A stretch of DNA of 64,000 bases, taken from NCBI GenBank assembly GCA_025455485.1, contig JALOMJ010000002.1, positions 1-64,000 on the forward strand, in the 5' to 3' direction. The DNA comes from Bacteroidia bacterium. GTDB lineage: Bacteria > Bacteroidota > Bacteroidia > B-17B0 > Aurantibacillaceae. The notes beneath the pieces are model-generated. The model did not search any database and had not been told where the DNA came from. It saw nothing but the letters and a program-made list of their open reading frames with translations. The translations under genes and the position numbers were made by a program. Positions 18,924-27,635 of this stretch are shown piece by piece. Position 1 is the first letter of the stretch; the number at the start of each line of letters is the position of its first letter.

Positions 18924-20735
18924 GTGGAAGCAAACTACATACATAAGATACACATACCCGTTATGGGCTTGGGTTTTACAATTGACACGCCTCTTAAGGT
19001 GGCCCCATTTGGCATTTCTTCAGTTATTTCAGTGGCGGAAGATGATTTGGTAGAACGTATGAGGGAAGTTGTTTGCAGGGATGAAAACCTGCATTTTGTA
19101 CCAATTGAAAAACACATTGAAGATTTCAGAGCCAAACGGATTACAGCTTACCTGAATCTGTTGGACTTTCTTGTAGAAAGAAAATTTAACACCATCCAAT
19201 CTGGTCTAATGGTTGAGGGCACAGCGTCTGAAAAGTACTTTTTAATGCTTCCGGACGATTCTTCTATTAAACAAAAATTTATTAACCTACCAGTGTTGTC
19301 AGGAACTGAACGTAGTATTGCTATTAAGGAATTACGCGAAGCCATGCGGGTAGGAAGTATTGACGTAAACATCATGACCAAGGTGGATGGGGTAATGTAC
19401 AACGAGTCTGGAGAAGCTCAGTCATCCGAATTTTCAAGTGCACTTTCCGCTCTCAGGGGGTATGCCAATAGCAACCTTGATTCGTCGATTGTTTTTTCAG
19501 CAGGCCTCAATCCTAAATTATTCAGTTACTGTACACAGTTCAAAGATTTTTTCCCAGATGCTACAGGCAAGTTAAAAAAGAGAATCATTCTCAAAGTAAG
19601 CGATTTTCGCTCTGCAAGTATTCAAAGCAGGTACCTTGCGAAAAAAGGACTTTGGGTATCTGAATTTCGTATTGAATCGGGTATCAATTGCGGCGGCCAT
19701 GCATTTGTTGCAGAAGGACATTTGTTAGGTCCAATTCTGGAGGAGTTCAAGTTGAACCGCAACGCACTTCGCAAAGAATTGTTGCAGGTGTGTAATCAAA
19801 CACTTCGTTTAAACGGACTAAGCGAATTTAAATCGCTTCCTTTTCAAAAAATTACTGCGCAAGGTGGAATTGGAACTTACCTTGAGAACGAATTTCTGAT
19901 AAACCATTATGAATTGGATGCAACAGGTTGGGGAAGTCCATTTTTACTGGTACCCGAAGCTACTAATGTAGACGATGAAACCTTGGAAAAGTTGTTAGCG
20001 GCGAAGAAAGAGGATTATTACCTTAGTCATGCCTCACCCTTAGGTGTGCCTTTCCATAATTTAAGAACCAGCAGTTCGGAGGCACAACGAAAACAAAGAA
20101 TCAAAAAAAACAGAGCCGGTAGCCCATGTTATAAAAAGTTTTTGGCTTTTAATACTGAATTTACTGAACGCCCTATTTGTACTGCTTCAAGGGAGTATCA
20201 AAATCTAAAAATTAAACAGTTAAGGCAGGAATTTAGCGATGAATTAATGTATCGGCAAGAAGTGGAAAAAGTAACAGAAAAGGATTGTTTGTGCGAAGGG
20301 CTCGGCGCTTCAGCTTTATTAAAAAACAAAGCCAAACTTTCTCACAAACTCAGGGCGGTTACCATCTGTCCAGGCCCTAACCTTGCCTATTTCTCCAAAA
20401 AGGTTTCACTAAAAAACATGTTTGATCATATTTATGGACGCAGCTCGGTATTAAATTCTTCTTATCGTCCGCACATGTTTGTGAATGAATTAAAACTTTA
20501 TGTGGATTATTTTAAGAATGAGATGTTAAATGCTGGTGAAGAGATCACAGATAAAAAGAGAAACGCAACCGAATTGTTCAAAGCAAATCTGTTAAAAGGA
20601 ATAGAATATTATAAACAAATTTCAAAAGATATCTGTGTAAGCGGCAGTGCATCATACACAAATTTGCTGAAACAGCTTTCTGACATAAAAGCTGAATTGC
20701 AGGGCGAAATAAATGCAAACGGGGTATCACTGTAA
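18924..20735 (+). CDS. Conserved-looking uncharacterised protein (603 aa), possibly TIM-barrel/FMN-type
   Basis: Long ORF, first gene of nor operon; motifs APFGISSVIS, ESGINCGGHAFVAEGHLLGP and several C-terminal Cys (GSPC, RPIC, KDCLC, VTICPGP). Confidence 0.75.
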   Translation: MEANYIHKIHIPVMGLGFTIDTPLKVAPFGISSVISVAEDDLVERMREVVCRDENLHFVPIEKHIEDFRAKRITAYLNLLDFLVERKFNTIQSGLMVEGTASEKYFLMLPDDSSIKQKFINLPVLSGTERSIAIKELREAMRVGSIDVNIMTKVDGVMYNESGEAQSSEFSSALSALRGYANSNLDSSIVFSAGLNPKLFSYCTQFKDFFPDATGKLKKRIILKVSDFRSASIQSRYLAKKGLWVSEFRIESGINCGGHAFVAEGHLLGPILEEFKLNRNALRKELLQVCNQTLRLNGLSEFKSLPFQKITAQGGIGTYLENEFLINHYELDATGWGSPFLLVPEATNVDDETLEKLLAAKKEDYYLSHASPLGVPFHNLRTSSSEAQRKQRIKKNRAGSPCYKKFLAFNTEFTERPICTASREYQNLKIKQLRQEFSDELMYRQEVEKVTEKDCLCEGLGASALLKNKAKLSHKLRAVTICPGPNLAYFSKKVSLKNMFDHIYGRSSVLNSSYRPHMFVNELKLYVDYFKNEMLNAGEEITDKKRNATELFKANLLKGIEYYKQISKDICVSGSASYTNLLKQLSDIKAELQGEINANGVSL

Positions 20736-20747
20736 AAAAAGTAAAAC

Positions 20748-22133
20748 ATGAAGACTATAGTAAAAAAGCGCTCTTGGGCCGAACCTTACAAAATGAAAAT
20801 GGTGGAATTGTTAAAAATGACCACCAAACAGCAACGCATTAGGGTAATGAAGGAGGCTGGCTACAATACGTTTTTACTCCGTTCGGAGGATGTTTATATA
20901 GATCTTTTAACAGATAGCGGCACCAATTCCATGAGCGACAGACAATGGGGCGCTTTTATGCAAGGGGATGAGGCCTACGCGGGCAGTAAAAGTTATTACC
21001 ATTTTGAAGAAGCGGTACAAAAATATTATGGTTACAAATACTTAATTCCAACACATCAGGGTCGGGGTGCGGAAAATATCCTATCGAAAATTCTTATAAA
21101 AAAGGGAGATGTTGTTCCTGGCAATATGTATTTTACCACTACGCGCTTACACCAGGAATTGGCTGGAGGAAAATTTGTAGACATTATCATAGATGAGGCC
21201 CATGATGCAAACAGCGAACATCCTTTCAAGGGTAATGTGGATTTGAACAAGTTGGATGCAGTGGTTAAAAAATATGGTGTCGAAAAAATTCCTTACATCA
21301 GCATTGCCACAAACGTAAACATGGCCGGTGGACAACCCATGAGCATGCAAAATATTAAAGAACTAAGAGCATACACAAAAAAGCATGGATTAAGGATTAT
21401 ACATGACATGACCCGTGTTGCCGAAAATGCCTATTTTATTCAACAACGGGAAAAGGGGTATGAAAAAAAGGACATTAAAACTATTGTTAAAGAAATTTGT
21501 GCTAATACCGATGGTGCTACCATGAGCGCGAAAAAAGACGCCCTGGTGAACATTGGTGGTTTTATGGCCACAAACGAGTGGGATGTGTTTGAAGAAGCCA
21601 GAAATTTAGTGGTGGTTTATGAAGGACTTCACACCTATGGTGGATTGGCCGGCCGCGATATGGAAGCTATTGCCATTGGTATTGCTGAAAGTTTGGACGA
21701 TAACCACCAGCATGCACGAGTTGGGCAAGTTGAATACCTTGGGCATAAAATGATGGAATTTGGAATACCTATTGTGAAACCTATCGGCGGTCATGGTATT
21801 TTTGTTGATGCAAAAGCTTTTCTCCCACACTTAAATCAGGATCAATTTCCGGCGCAGGCTTTGGCCGCTGAAATCTACATTGATTCGGGCGTGAGAACGA
21901 TGGAAAGGGGAATTGTTTCGGCAGGAAGAAAAAGCAACGGAGAAAATTATTATCCCAAATTGGAGTTGGTTAGGTTTACTATACCCAGAAGAGTATACAC
22001 ACAAGCTCATATGGATGTGATTGCTGAATCTGCAGCTACTGTTTTTGATAGAAGAAAATCAATAAAGGGTTTAAAAATGGTTTACGAACCCAAATACCTT
22101 CGTTTTTTTCAGGCGCGCTTCGAAAAGCTATGA
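20748..22133 (+). CDS. tpl: Tyrosine phenol-lyase-like PLP enzyme
   Basis: Remembered Citrobacter TPL aligns along the whole length; PTHQGRGAEN, MYFTTTRLHQE, PLP lysine SAKKD, TPL-type TMERG where tryptophanase has AVEIG. Confidence 0.87.
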   Translation: MKTIVKKRSWAEPYKMKMVELLKMTTKQQRIRVMKEAGYNTFLLRSEDVYIDLLTDSGTNSMSDRQWGAFMQGDEAYAGSKSYYHFEEAVQKYYGYKYLIPTHQGRGAENILSKILIKKGDVVPGNMYFTTTRLHQELAGGKFVDIIIDEAHDANSEHPFKGNVDLNKLDAVVKKYGVEKIPYISIATNVNMAGGQPMSMQNIKELRAYTKKHGLRIIHDMTRVAENAYFIQQREKGYEKKDIKTIVKEICANTDGATMSAKKDALVNIGGFMATNEWDVFEEARNLVVVYEGLHTYGGLAGRDMEAIAIGIAESLDDNHQHARVGQVEYLGHKMMEFGIPIVKPIGGHGIFVDAKAFLPHLNQDQFPAQALAAEIYIDSGVRTMERGIVSAGRKSNGENYYPKLELVRFTIPRRVYTQAHMDVIAESAATVFDRRKSIKGLKMVYEPKYLRFFQARFEKL

Positions 22134-22549
22134 ATTTAGTTTTGCGCATAACCTATGTTTTATTGTGTTCACTCTTTATCTGGTACACTTTCAACATTTA
22201 TGCCAGAGCAGGCGAAAAAAGGGCTGATGATTTTGATACAAACAAGGCTGCTTCTGGGCGTTTGGTTTGGCAGAATTACAATTGCCAGGCGTGCCATCAA
22301 CTGTATGGTTTGGGCGGCTACTTAGGGCCTGACCTAACCAATGTGTATTCTGCCGGGGGTAAGGGAGAGGATTACATCAAGGCGCTCATTAAATCCGGCA
22401 CAAAACAAATGCCGGGATTTCATTTAACAGAGTTAGAAATGGAGCAACTGATGGAATTTTTGAAGTCAACCGATGCCAGTGGCTCGGCAGATCCAAGAAG
22501 TTTTATAACCACACGTTCAGGAATGATACAACAGCATGCAAAACAATAA
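22130..22549 (+). CDS. norC: NorC-like membrane-anchored cytochrome c
   Basis: N-terminal TM; GRLVWQNYNCQACHQLYGLGGYLGPDLTNV; Met ligand in KQMPGF. Confidence 0.85.
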   Translation: MNLVLRITYVLLCSLFIWYTFNIYARAGEKRADDFDTNKAASGRLVWQNYNCQACHQLYGLGGYLGPDLTNVYSAGGKGEDYIKALIKSGTKQMPGFHLTELEMEQLMEFLKSTDASGSADPRSFITTRSGMIQQHAKQ

Positions 22550-23882
22550 ATACGAAATAGGGAAATTGTATTTGTATAGCGCATTAATCATGCTGTTTTT
22601 GGGATTGTGTTTTGGGTTACTGGGGGCCTTTGTTTATGTTCAGCCGGAGTTTTTAAAGGAGAGTCTGGGGTTTGCTTCCTTGCGCCCTTTGCACGTGAGC
22701 TCAGTGTTGTTCTGGATTTTACTGGGTGCTACGGGGGCAGTGTATTGTTCATTGCAAAGCCTTGGCGTAAAGAGATTAAACACAAGGTTGGCAAAACTAC
22801 AGTGGTGGTTATGGCTGATAGCTATTGCAGGCATTTATTTTTCTTATTTTACAGCAAGGTTTGGCGGCAGAGAGTATTGGGAGTTCACGCCAATTTGGGC
22901 ACTACCAATTATTTTTGCCTGGGTGCTTTTTGTTTGGAATGTGTTGACGGTGTTGCGAAAAATTAAAAAATGGCCTGTTTATGTTTGGATGTGGCTTACC
23001 GGTTCTGTGTTTTTCTTCTTTATTTTTCTTGAGAATTACCTTTGGCTCTTTCCTTTTTTCAGAGAACATTTTACAACAGACATGACCATACAATGGAAAG
23101 TGAATGGGTCGATAGTGGGTGCATGGAATCAGTTGCTCTATGGTACATTGTTTTATTTGATGGATCGCATTACCGGAAACACTGATACGGGACGGAGCAA
23201 ACTAACCTTTTCTATGTATTTTCTTGGTTTATTTAATTTAATGTTCAATTGGGGTCATCACATTTATACTCTGCCCACACAAGCCTACGTGAAATATATA
23301 GGGTATGCAGTGAGCATGACGGAGTGGTTGTTTCTGATAAAGATTATTTACAACTGGAAGTTAACTGTTACCACCACACAAAAGTATTTCCATTACTTTC
23401 CCTACCGTTTTGTGATAGCTTCCGATCTTTGGGTTTTTATCAACCTACTTCAGGCCCTTTTTATGTCTGTTCCGGCAATTAATATTTACACACATGGCAC
23501 ACACGTTACAGTAGCACATGCTATGGGTACCACAATAGGCATTAACAGTATGATTTTATTGGCCTTATGTTTTGAGTTTCTTTGGCCTTCCGAATACAAA
23601 ACGTCGGTGAAGCCGAAAGCGTTAACGTTTGCTTTTTGGACGCTTCAGGTCTCGCTATTTGTTTTCTGGTTGTCATTGCTCTTGGCTGGTATCAAGAAAG
23701 GGCTTTGGCAAATGAGTGCGGTGCAGGGATTATATTCAAAACTAATGGATTCCCTTCATGTTTATTTTATTTTCTTCTTGCTTGCAGGTTGTGGAATGTT
23801 TATTGCCTTCTTTATTTTAATTGCTTATTTAGTGAAGGCAAAGAAGTTCGAGACGAATGTATTTTCGAAAGAGCATGTCTGA
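22536..23882 (+). CDS. norB: NorB-like heme-copper oxidoreductase subunit with non-canonical ligands
   Basis: 12-TM heme-copper protein; NWGHH and YTHGTHVTVAH motifs; gapless alignment with cNorB around helix VI. Confidence 0.8.
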   Translation: MQNNKYEIGKLYLYSALIMLFLGLCFGLLGAFVYVQPEFLKESLGFASLRPLHVSSVLFWILLGATGAVYCSLQSLGVKRLNTRLAKLQWWLWLIAIAGIYFSYFTARFGGREYWEFTPIWALPIIFAWVLFVWNVLTVLRKIKKWPVYVWMWLTGSVFFFFIFLENYLWLFPFFREHFTTDMTIQWKVNGSIVGAWNQLLYGTLFYLMDRITGNTDTGRSKLTFSMYFLGLFNLMFNWGHHIYTLPTQAYVKYIGYAVSMTEWLFLIKIIYNWKLTVTTTQKYFHYFPYRFVIASDLWVFINLLQALFMSVPAINIYTHGTHVTVAHAMGTTIGINSMILLALCFEFLWPSEYKTSVKPKALTFAFWTLQVSLFVFWLSLLLAGIKKGLWQMSAVQGLYSKLMDSLHVYFIFFLLAGCGMFIAFFILIAYLVKAKKFETNVFSKEHV

Positions 23883-24063
23883 TTGGATGAGGTATTTTTT
23901 GTTTGCCCTCGCGTGGATTGGTTTTGCCGGGCTTGTGGGCAAATACATTCGTATGAGGAAAGCAACACTAAAACGTCAGGTGATGTTTGGATTTGCTGCT
24001 TTATTGGTCTCCTATTTTATTGGGTTACTCATCTTGTTTATTGGAATTGTGTCTGCCTTCTGA
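23875..24063 (+). CDS. Small two-TM membrane protein at end of nor operon
   Basis: ATG at 23875 overlaps norB stop; two hydrophobic segments. Confidence 0.55.
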   Translation: MSDWMRYFLFALAWIGFAGLVGKYIRMRKATLKRQVMFGFAALLVSYFIGLLILFIGIVSAF

Positions 24064-24072
24064 ATTTTGTCT

Positions 24073-24846
24073 TTAAAGGTATACCTTACAAGGAATTCCT
24101 TCTTTTTCCACCCGCATGCATATCATGTCAAGTATGGCAGGTTGCACTTTTTCAAGCAAAGGCTCGGGTGCGGGTCTGTCAAGCGTATAAATCATAACCG
24201 ACTCCGGTTGAATTTCTTTAAGGGTTTTAATCCACAATTCAAGTTCTTGTTCTTCCGTATTGTCAATACGCTCCCCATTGTGCCAACCTTTTAAAAATAT
24301 GGTCTGAATGATCAATCGGCCTTTAAAAGCTTTTAATTTTGAAATTTGCCAGTCGATGGATTTACCCGAAAGCGGTTGATCTATCTTCTGAAACATGGCA
24401 TCTGAACCTGCATCGAGCTTAAGCACCCTCAAATCTGCTTTTTGAAGGGCTTCAACTACTTTTGGGTTTCCTGCTAATGCAGCATTTGATAACACAACTA
24501 TTTTTCTGCCGGGCAGATAGGTGTTTCGGTAGTCTATTACTTTGTCGATAATGGCATTGAACTGGGGATGCATACTGGGTTCACCATTTCCGGCAAAGGT
24601 GATACAGTCGACAGGAATAGATTTTTGTGCTAACTCCTGAAATGCACTTTTTATTTTGGCACAAACGATTTCATAGTGAAAATAGAGCACCCTTTGTGTT
24701 TTTAACTCGGTCCAGCCGCATTCGCAATACACACAATTAAAGTTACAGACCTTATTGGTGAGCGGTAGTAGGTTTATTCCAAGCGAGTGACCAAACCGAC
24801 GACTTTCAATCGGCCCAAACACCACACCATCAAATAATAAAGCCAT
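24073..24846 (-). CDS. Radical SAM protein
   Basis: CNFNCVYCECG cluster motif; GNGEPSMHPQ. Confidence 0.88.
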   Translation of the reverse strand: MALLFDGVVFGPIESRRFGHSLGINLLPLTNKVCNFNCVYCECGWTELKTQRVLYFHYEIVCAKIKSAFQELAQKSIPVDCITFAGNGEPSMHPQFNAIIDKVIDYRNTYLPGRKIVVLSNAALAGNPKVVEALQKADLRVLKLDAGSDAMFQKIDQPLSGKSIDWQISKLKAFKGRLIIQTIFLKGWHNGERIDNTEEQELELWIKTLKEIQPESVMIYTLDRPAPEPLLEKVQPAILDMICMRVEKEGIPCKVYL

Positions 24847-24879
24847 AGGCAAGATTACGGAGGAATACACAAATAAAAA

Positions 24880-24893
24880 ATGAGCCAGATCAT
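24880..24893. promoter_or_regulatory. Crp/Fnr-type palindrome ATGAGCCAGATCAT (one mismatch)
   Basis: ATGAG-N4-ATCAT between divergent radical SAM and Rrf2 genes. Confidence 0.5.
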
Positions 24894-24959
24894 TTTAACA
24901 AATTATTAACTGCGTCGGAAAGTTTTTTCACTATTGACCATTGCTTGTTTATAACTAAA

Positions 24960-24977
24960 TAGGATAAAAATATCCGA
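24960..24977. promoter_or_regulatory. Palindrome TAGGATAAAAATATCCGA upstream of Rrf2 gene (putative autoregulatory site)
   Basis: One mismatch from TCGGAY-N6-RTCCGA; 16 bp upstream of TACTTTTG (24994-25001). Confidence 0.65.
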
Positions 24978-25016
24978 TTAAATCCCTTGCCCTTACTTTT
25001 GAAGGAAACAAAGTGT

Positions 25017-25454
25017 ATGATTTTTTCTAAGGCAATCGAATACGGAATAAAAGCCAGCGTTTATGTGGCAAAACAATCTATGAATGGATACAGGTCCAAC
25101 CTTAAGGAGATTTCTGAGCACATAAATTCCCCCGAAGCATTTACCGCAAAGATTCTGCAACAACTGGCGAAGGGAGGTATCATACACTCTATAAAAGGGG
25201 CGGGTGGAGGCTTTGCTTTAGAAATTAAGGAGATGAAAAAAATCAAACTGGTTGATATTGTGCTGGCACTGGATGCTGATTTTTTGAATAGCACCTGTGT
25301 TTTGGGCCTTAAACATTGTTCTGAAACGAATCCTTGTCCTGTTCACCACAAATACAAACACATTAAAAGAGAGACCTTGCATCTTTTAAGAAACACATCA
25401 TTACTTGAAATGTCCATTAATCTGGATAAAGGATTAGCTTACCTTAGAAATTAA
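25017..25454 (+). CDS. Rrf2-family regulator, possibly NsrR-like
   Basis: Rrf2 wHTH and three-Cys motif CVLGLKHCSETNPC; start moved to MIFSKAIEYG. Confidence 0.9.
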   Translation: MIFSKAIEYGIKASVYVAKQSMNGYRSNLKEISEHINSPEAFTAKILQQLAKGGIIHSIKGAGGGFALEIKEMKKIKLVDIVLALDADFLNSTCVLGLKHCSETNPCPVHHKYKHIKRETLHLLRNTSLLEMSINLDKGLAYLRN

Positions 25455-25490
25455 ATTGAAACAAAAATTAAACCCACGAATAAGTAGAAT

Positions 25491-27635
25491 ATGGAAAAAT
25501 ATGTGATAAAAAGAAACGGGGAGTACCAACCCATTCAGGAATTTAAAATTAAAGATGCCATTACAAAGGGTTTTGGAAGTGTAGGAGCTTTGTTTGATGA
25601 GCAGGTTTACAGCAATGTGATGAAAGAACTCGAGGAAAAAGATACCTGGAGTGTTGAGGAAATTCAAGATAAAATAGAGCAAGAATTATTCAAACGTGGG
25701 CACTTTGAAGTGATGCGCTCATTTATGTTATACCGGCATACGAGAAAATTGCAGCGTGATATCGGTTCAGAAATTGATACCGCAACCACATACGTGAACA
25801 GCACACAAACCATCGAAGAATACACCGGTGAAACTGATTGGCGTGTGAACGCCAATGCCAACACGTCATTTTCAAATGCGGGATTGGTAAATAATGTGGC
25901 GGGAAAGGTTATTGCAAACTACTGGCTTGATAAAGTGTATTCCCCTGAGGAGGGTGCGGCCCACCGCAGAGGAGACATCCACATTCATGATTTGGATTGC
26001 CTCACAGGGTATTGCGCTGGATGGAGTTTGAGGGTACTTCTGAATGAGGGTTTTAATGGCGTGCGCGGGAGGGTGGAAAGCCGTCCCCCATCTCATTTCA
26101 GAGAAGCGCTTGGGCAAATGGCTAATTTTTTGGGCATTCTTCAAAGTGAGTGGGCCGGGGCACAAGCCTTCAGCTCTTTTGATACGTATTTGGCACCGTA
26201 TGTATTTAAAGATAAACTCTCGTATACGGATGTGCTTAAAGCAGTGCGCAGTTTTGTTTACAATTTAAATGTACCCGCGCGCTGGGGACAATCGCCTTTC
26301 ACCAACATCACTCTCGACTGGGTAGTACCGTCAGATCTTAAAGAACAAATCCCCACACGAAATAATAAACATCTTTTTGAAGGTATTAATGATTACGTCT
26401 TAATAGATTTGGCAATGACAAGGGGAGCAAAAGACCTCACAGAATTAAAATACAGTCATTTTCAAAATGAAATGAACCTCATTAATAAAGCTTATTACAC
26501 GGTTATGACGGAAGGTGATGCTCAGGGACAACCGTTCACGTTCCCCATTCCTACAGTAAACATCACTGAGGATTTTGATTGGTACGGTGAAAATACAGAC
26601 CTCCTGTTTGAAAACACAGCAAAAATTGGCTCATCCTATTTCCAAAATTTTATCGGAAGTCAATACACGCTTGATATAAATGGCAACCGCGTTGAAAATG
26701 AAAATGCTTATAAACCAAATGCGGTGAGAAGCATGTGTTGCCGCTTACAGCTGGATTTAAGGGAGCTGTTAAAGAGAGGTAATGGTTTATTTGGCAGCGC
26801 CGAAATGACAGGAAGTATAGGCGTTGTTACACTAAATATGGCACGTTTAGGCTATCTGTATAAAGCAAATGAGAAAGCATTGTACAAACGCTTAAATGAG
26901 TTGCTTGAACTGGCCAAATCAACATTGGAAAAAAAGCGACTCTTTATTCAGGACATGTTTGATAGGGGATTGTATCCTTATACCAAACGTTATTTAAGCC
27001 ACTACAGAAACCACTTCTCCACGATAGGTGTGAACGGCATGAACGAAATGATTATCAATTTTACTTCCGGTCAAGACAATATCAGCACAGAAAGCGGCAT
27101 TGATTTTGCGGCCGGGGTGCTTGATTTTATAAGAAATAAAATGAAAGCGTTTCAGGCTGAGACCGGAAATCTCTACAACCTGGAAGCTACACCCGCAGAG
27201 GGAACAACCTACCGTTTTGCAAAAGAAGATAAAAAGCGGTATCCGGAAATTTTACAATCAGGTATAGATGAAAACATATACTACACAAACAGTTCGCAAT
27301 TGCCCGTAGATTATACTGAAGACCCATTTGAAGCATTACTGCTCCAAAATGAATTGCAATGCAAATACACTGGCGGAACGGTCCTTCACCTATACATGCG
27401 TGAAAGATTAAGTTCTCCGGAAGCCTGTCGCAATTTGGTAAAAAAGGTAATCTCCGGCTTCAGTTTACCTTACATAACAGTAACCCCTGTGTTCAGCGTA
27501 TGTCCAAAACATGGTTACCTTTCCGGTGAACACACCTACTGCCCGCAATGCGACAAGGATGTATTAAAACAATTACAACATAACCTAAATAGTCATGAAA
27601 ACAACCACACAACAACTGCTCGAACAGCACAATGA
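25491..27635 (+). CDS. nrdD: Anaerobic ribonucleoside-triphosphate reductase catalytic chain lacking the C-terminal glycyl-radical segment
   Basis: ATP-cone N-terminus, NrdD core, terminal zinc site CPKHGYLSGEHTYCPQC; no RVxGY in this frame. Confidence 0.93.
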   Translation: MEKYVIKRNGEYQPIQEFKIKDAITKGFGSVGALFDEQVYSNVMKELEEKDTWSVEEIQDKIEQELFKRGHFEVMRSFMLYRHTRKLQRDIGSEIDTATTYVNSTQTIEEYTGETDWRVNANANTSFSNAGLVNNVAGKVIANYWLDKVYSPEEGAAHRRGDIHIHDLDCLTGYCAGWSLRVLLNEGFNGVRGRVESRPPSHFREALGQMANFLGILQSEWAGAQAFSSFDTYLAPYVFKDKLSYTDVLKAVRSFVYNLNVPARWGQSPFTNITLDWVVPSDLKEQIPTRNNKHLFEGINDYVLIDLAMTRGAKDLTELKYSHFQNEMNLINKAYYTVMTEGDAQGQPFTFPIPTVNITEDFDWYGENTDLLFENTAKIGSSYFQNFIGSQYTLDINGNRVENENAYKPNAVRSMCCRLQLDLRELLKRGNGLFGSAEMTGSIGVVTLNMARLGYLYKANEKALYKRLNELLELAKSTLEKKRLFIQDMFDRGLYPYTKRYLSHYRNHFSTIGVNGMNEMIINFTSGQDNISTESGIDFAAGVLDFIRNKMKAFQAETGNLYNLEATPAEGTTYRFAKEDKKRYPEILQSGIDENIYYTNSSQLPVDYTEDPFEALLLQNELQCKYTGGTVLHLYMRERLSSPEACRNLVKKVISGFSLPYITVTPVFSVCPKHGYLSGEHTYCPQCDKDVLKQLQHNLNSHENNHTTTARTAQ

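Noticed and set aside
22607-24197. Plus-strand ORFs 22607-22966, 23582-23890 and 23883-24197
   Set aside because: Alternate frames overlapping norB and the following genes; low-quality composition.
27586-27635. Programmed -1 frameshift joining nrdD to the glycyl-radical ORF
   Set aside because: The required shift is +1, no obvious slippery site, and the small ORF has its own ATG; separate translation is simpler.
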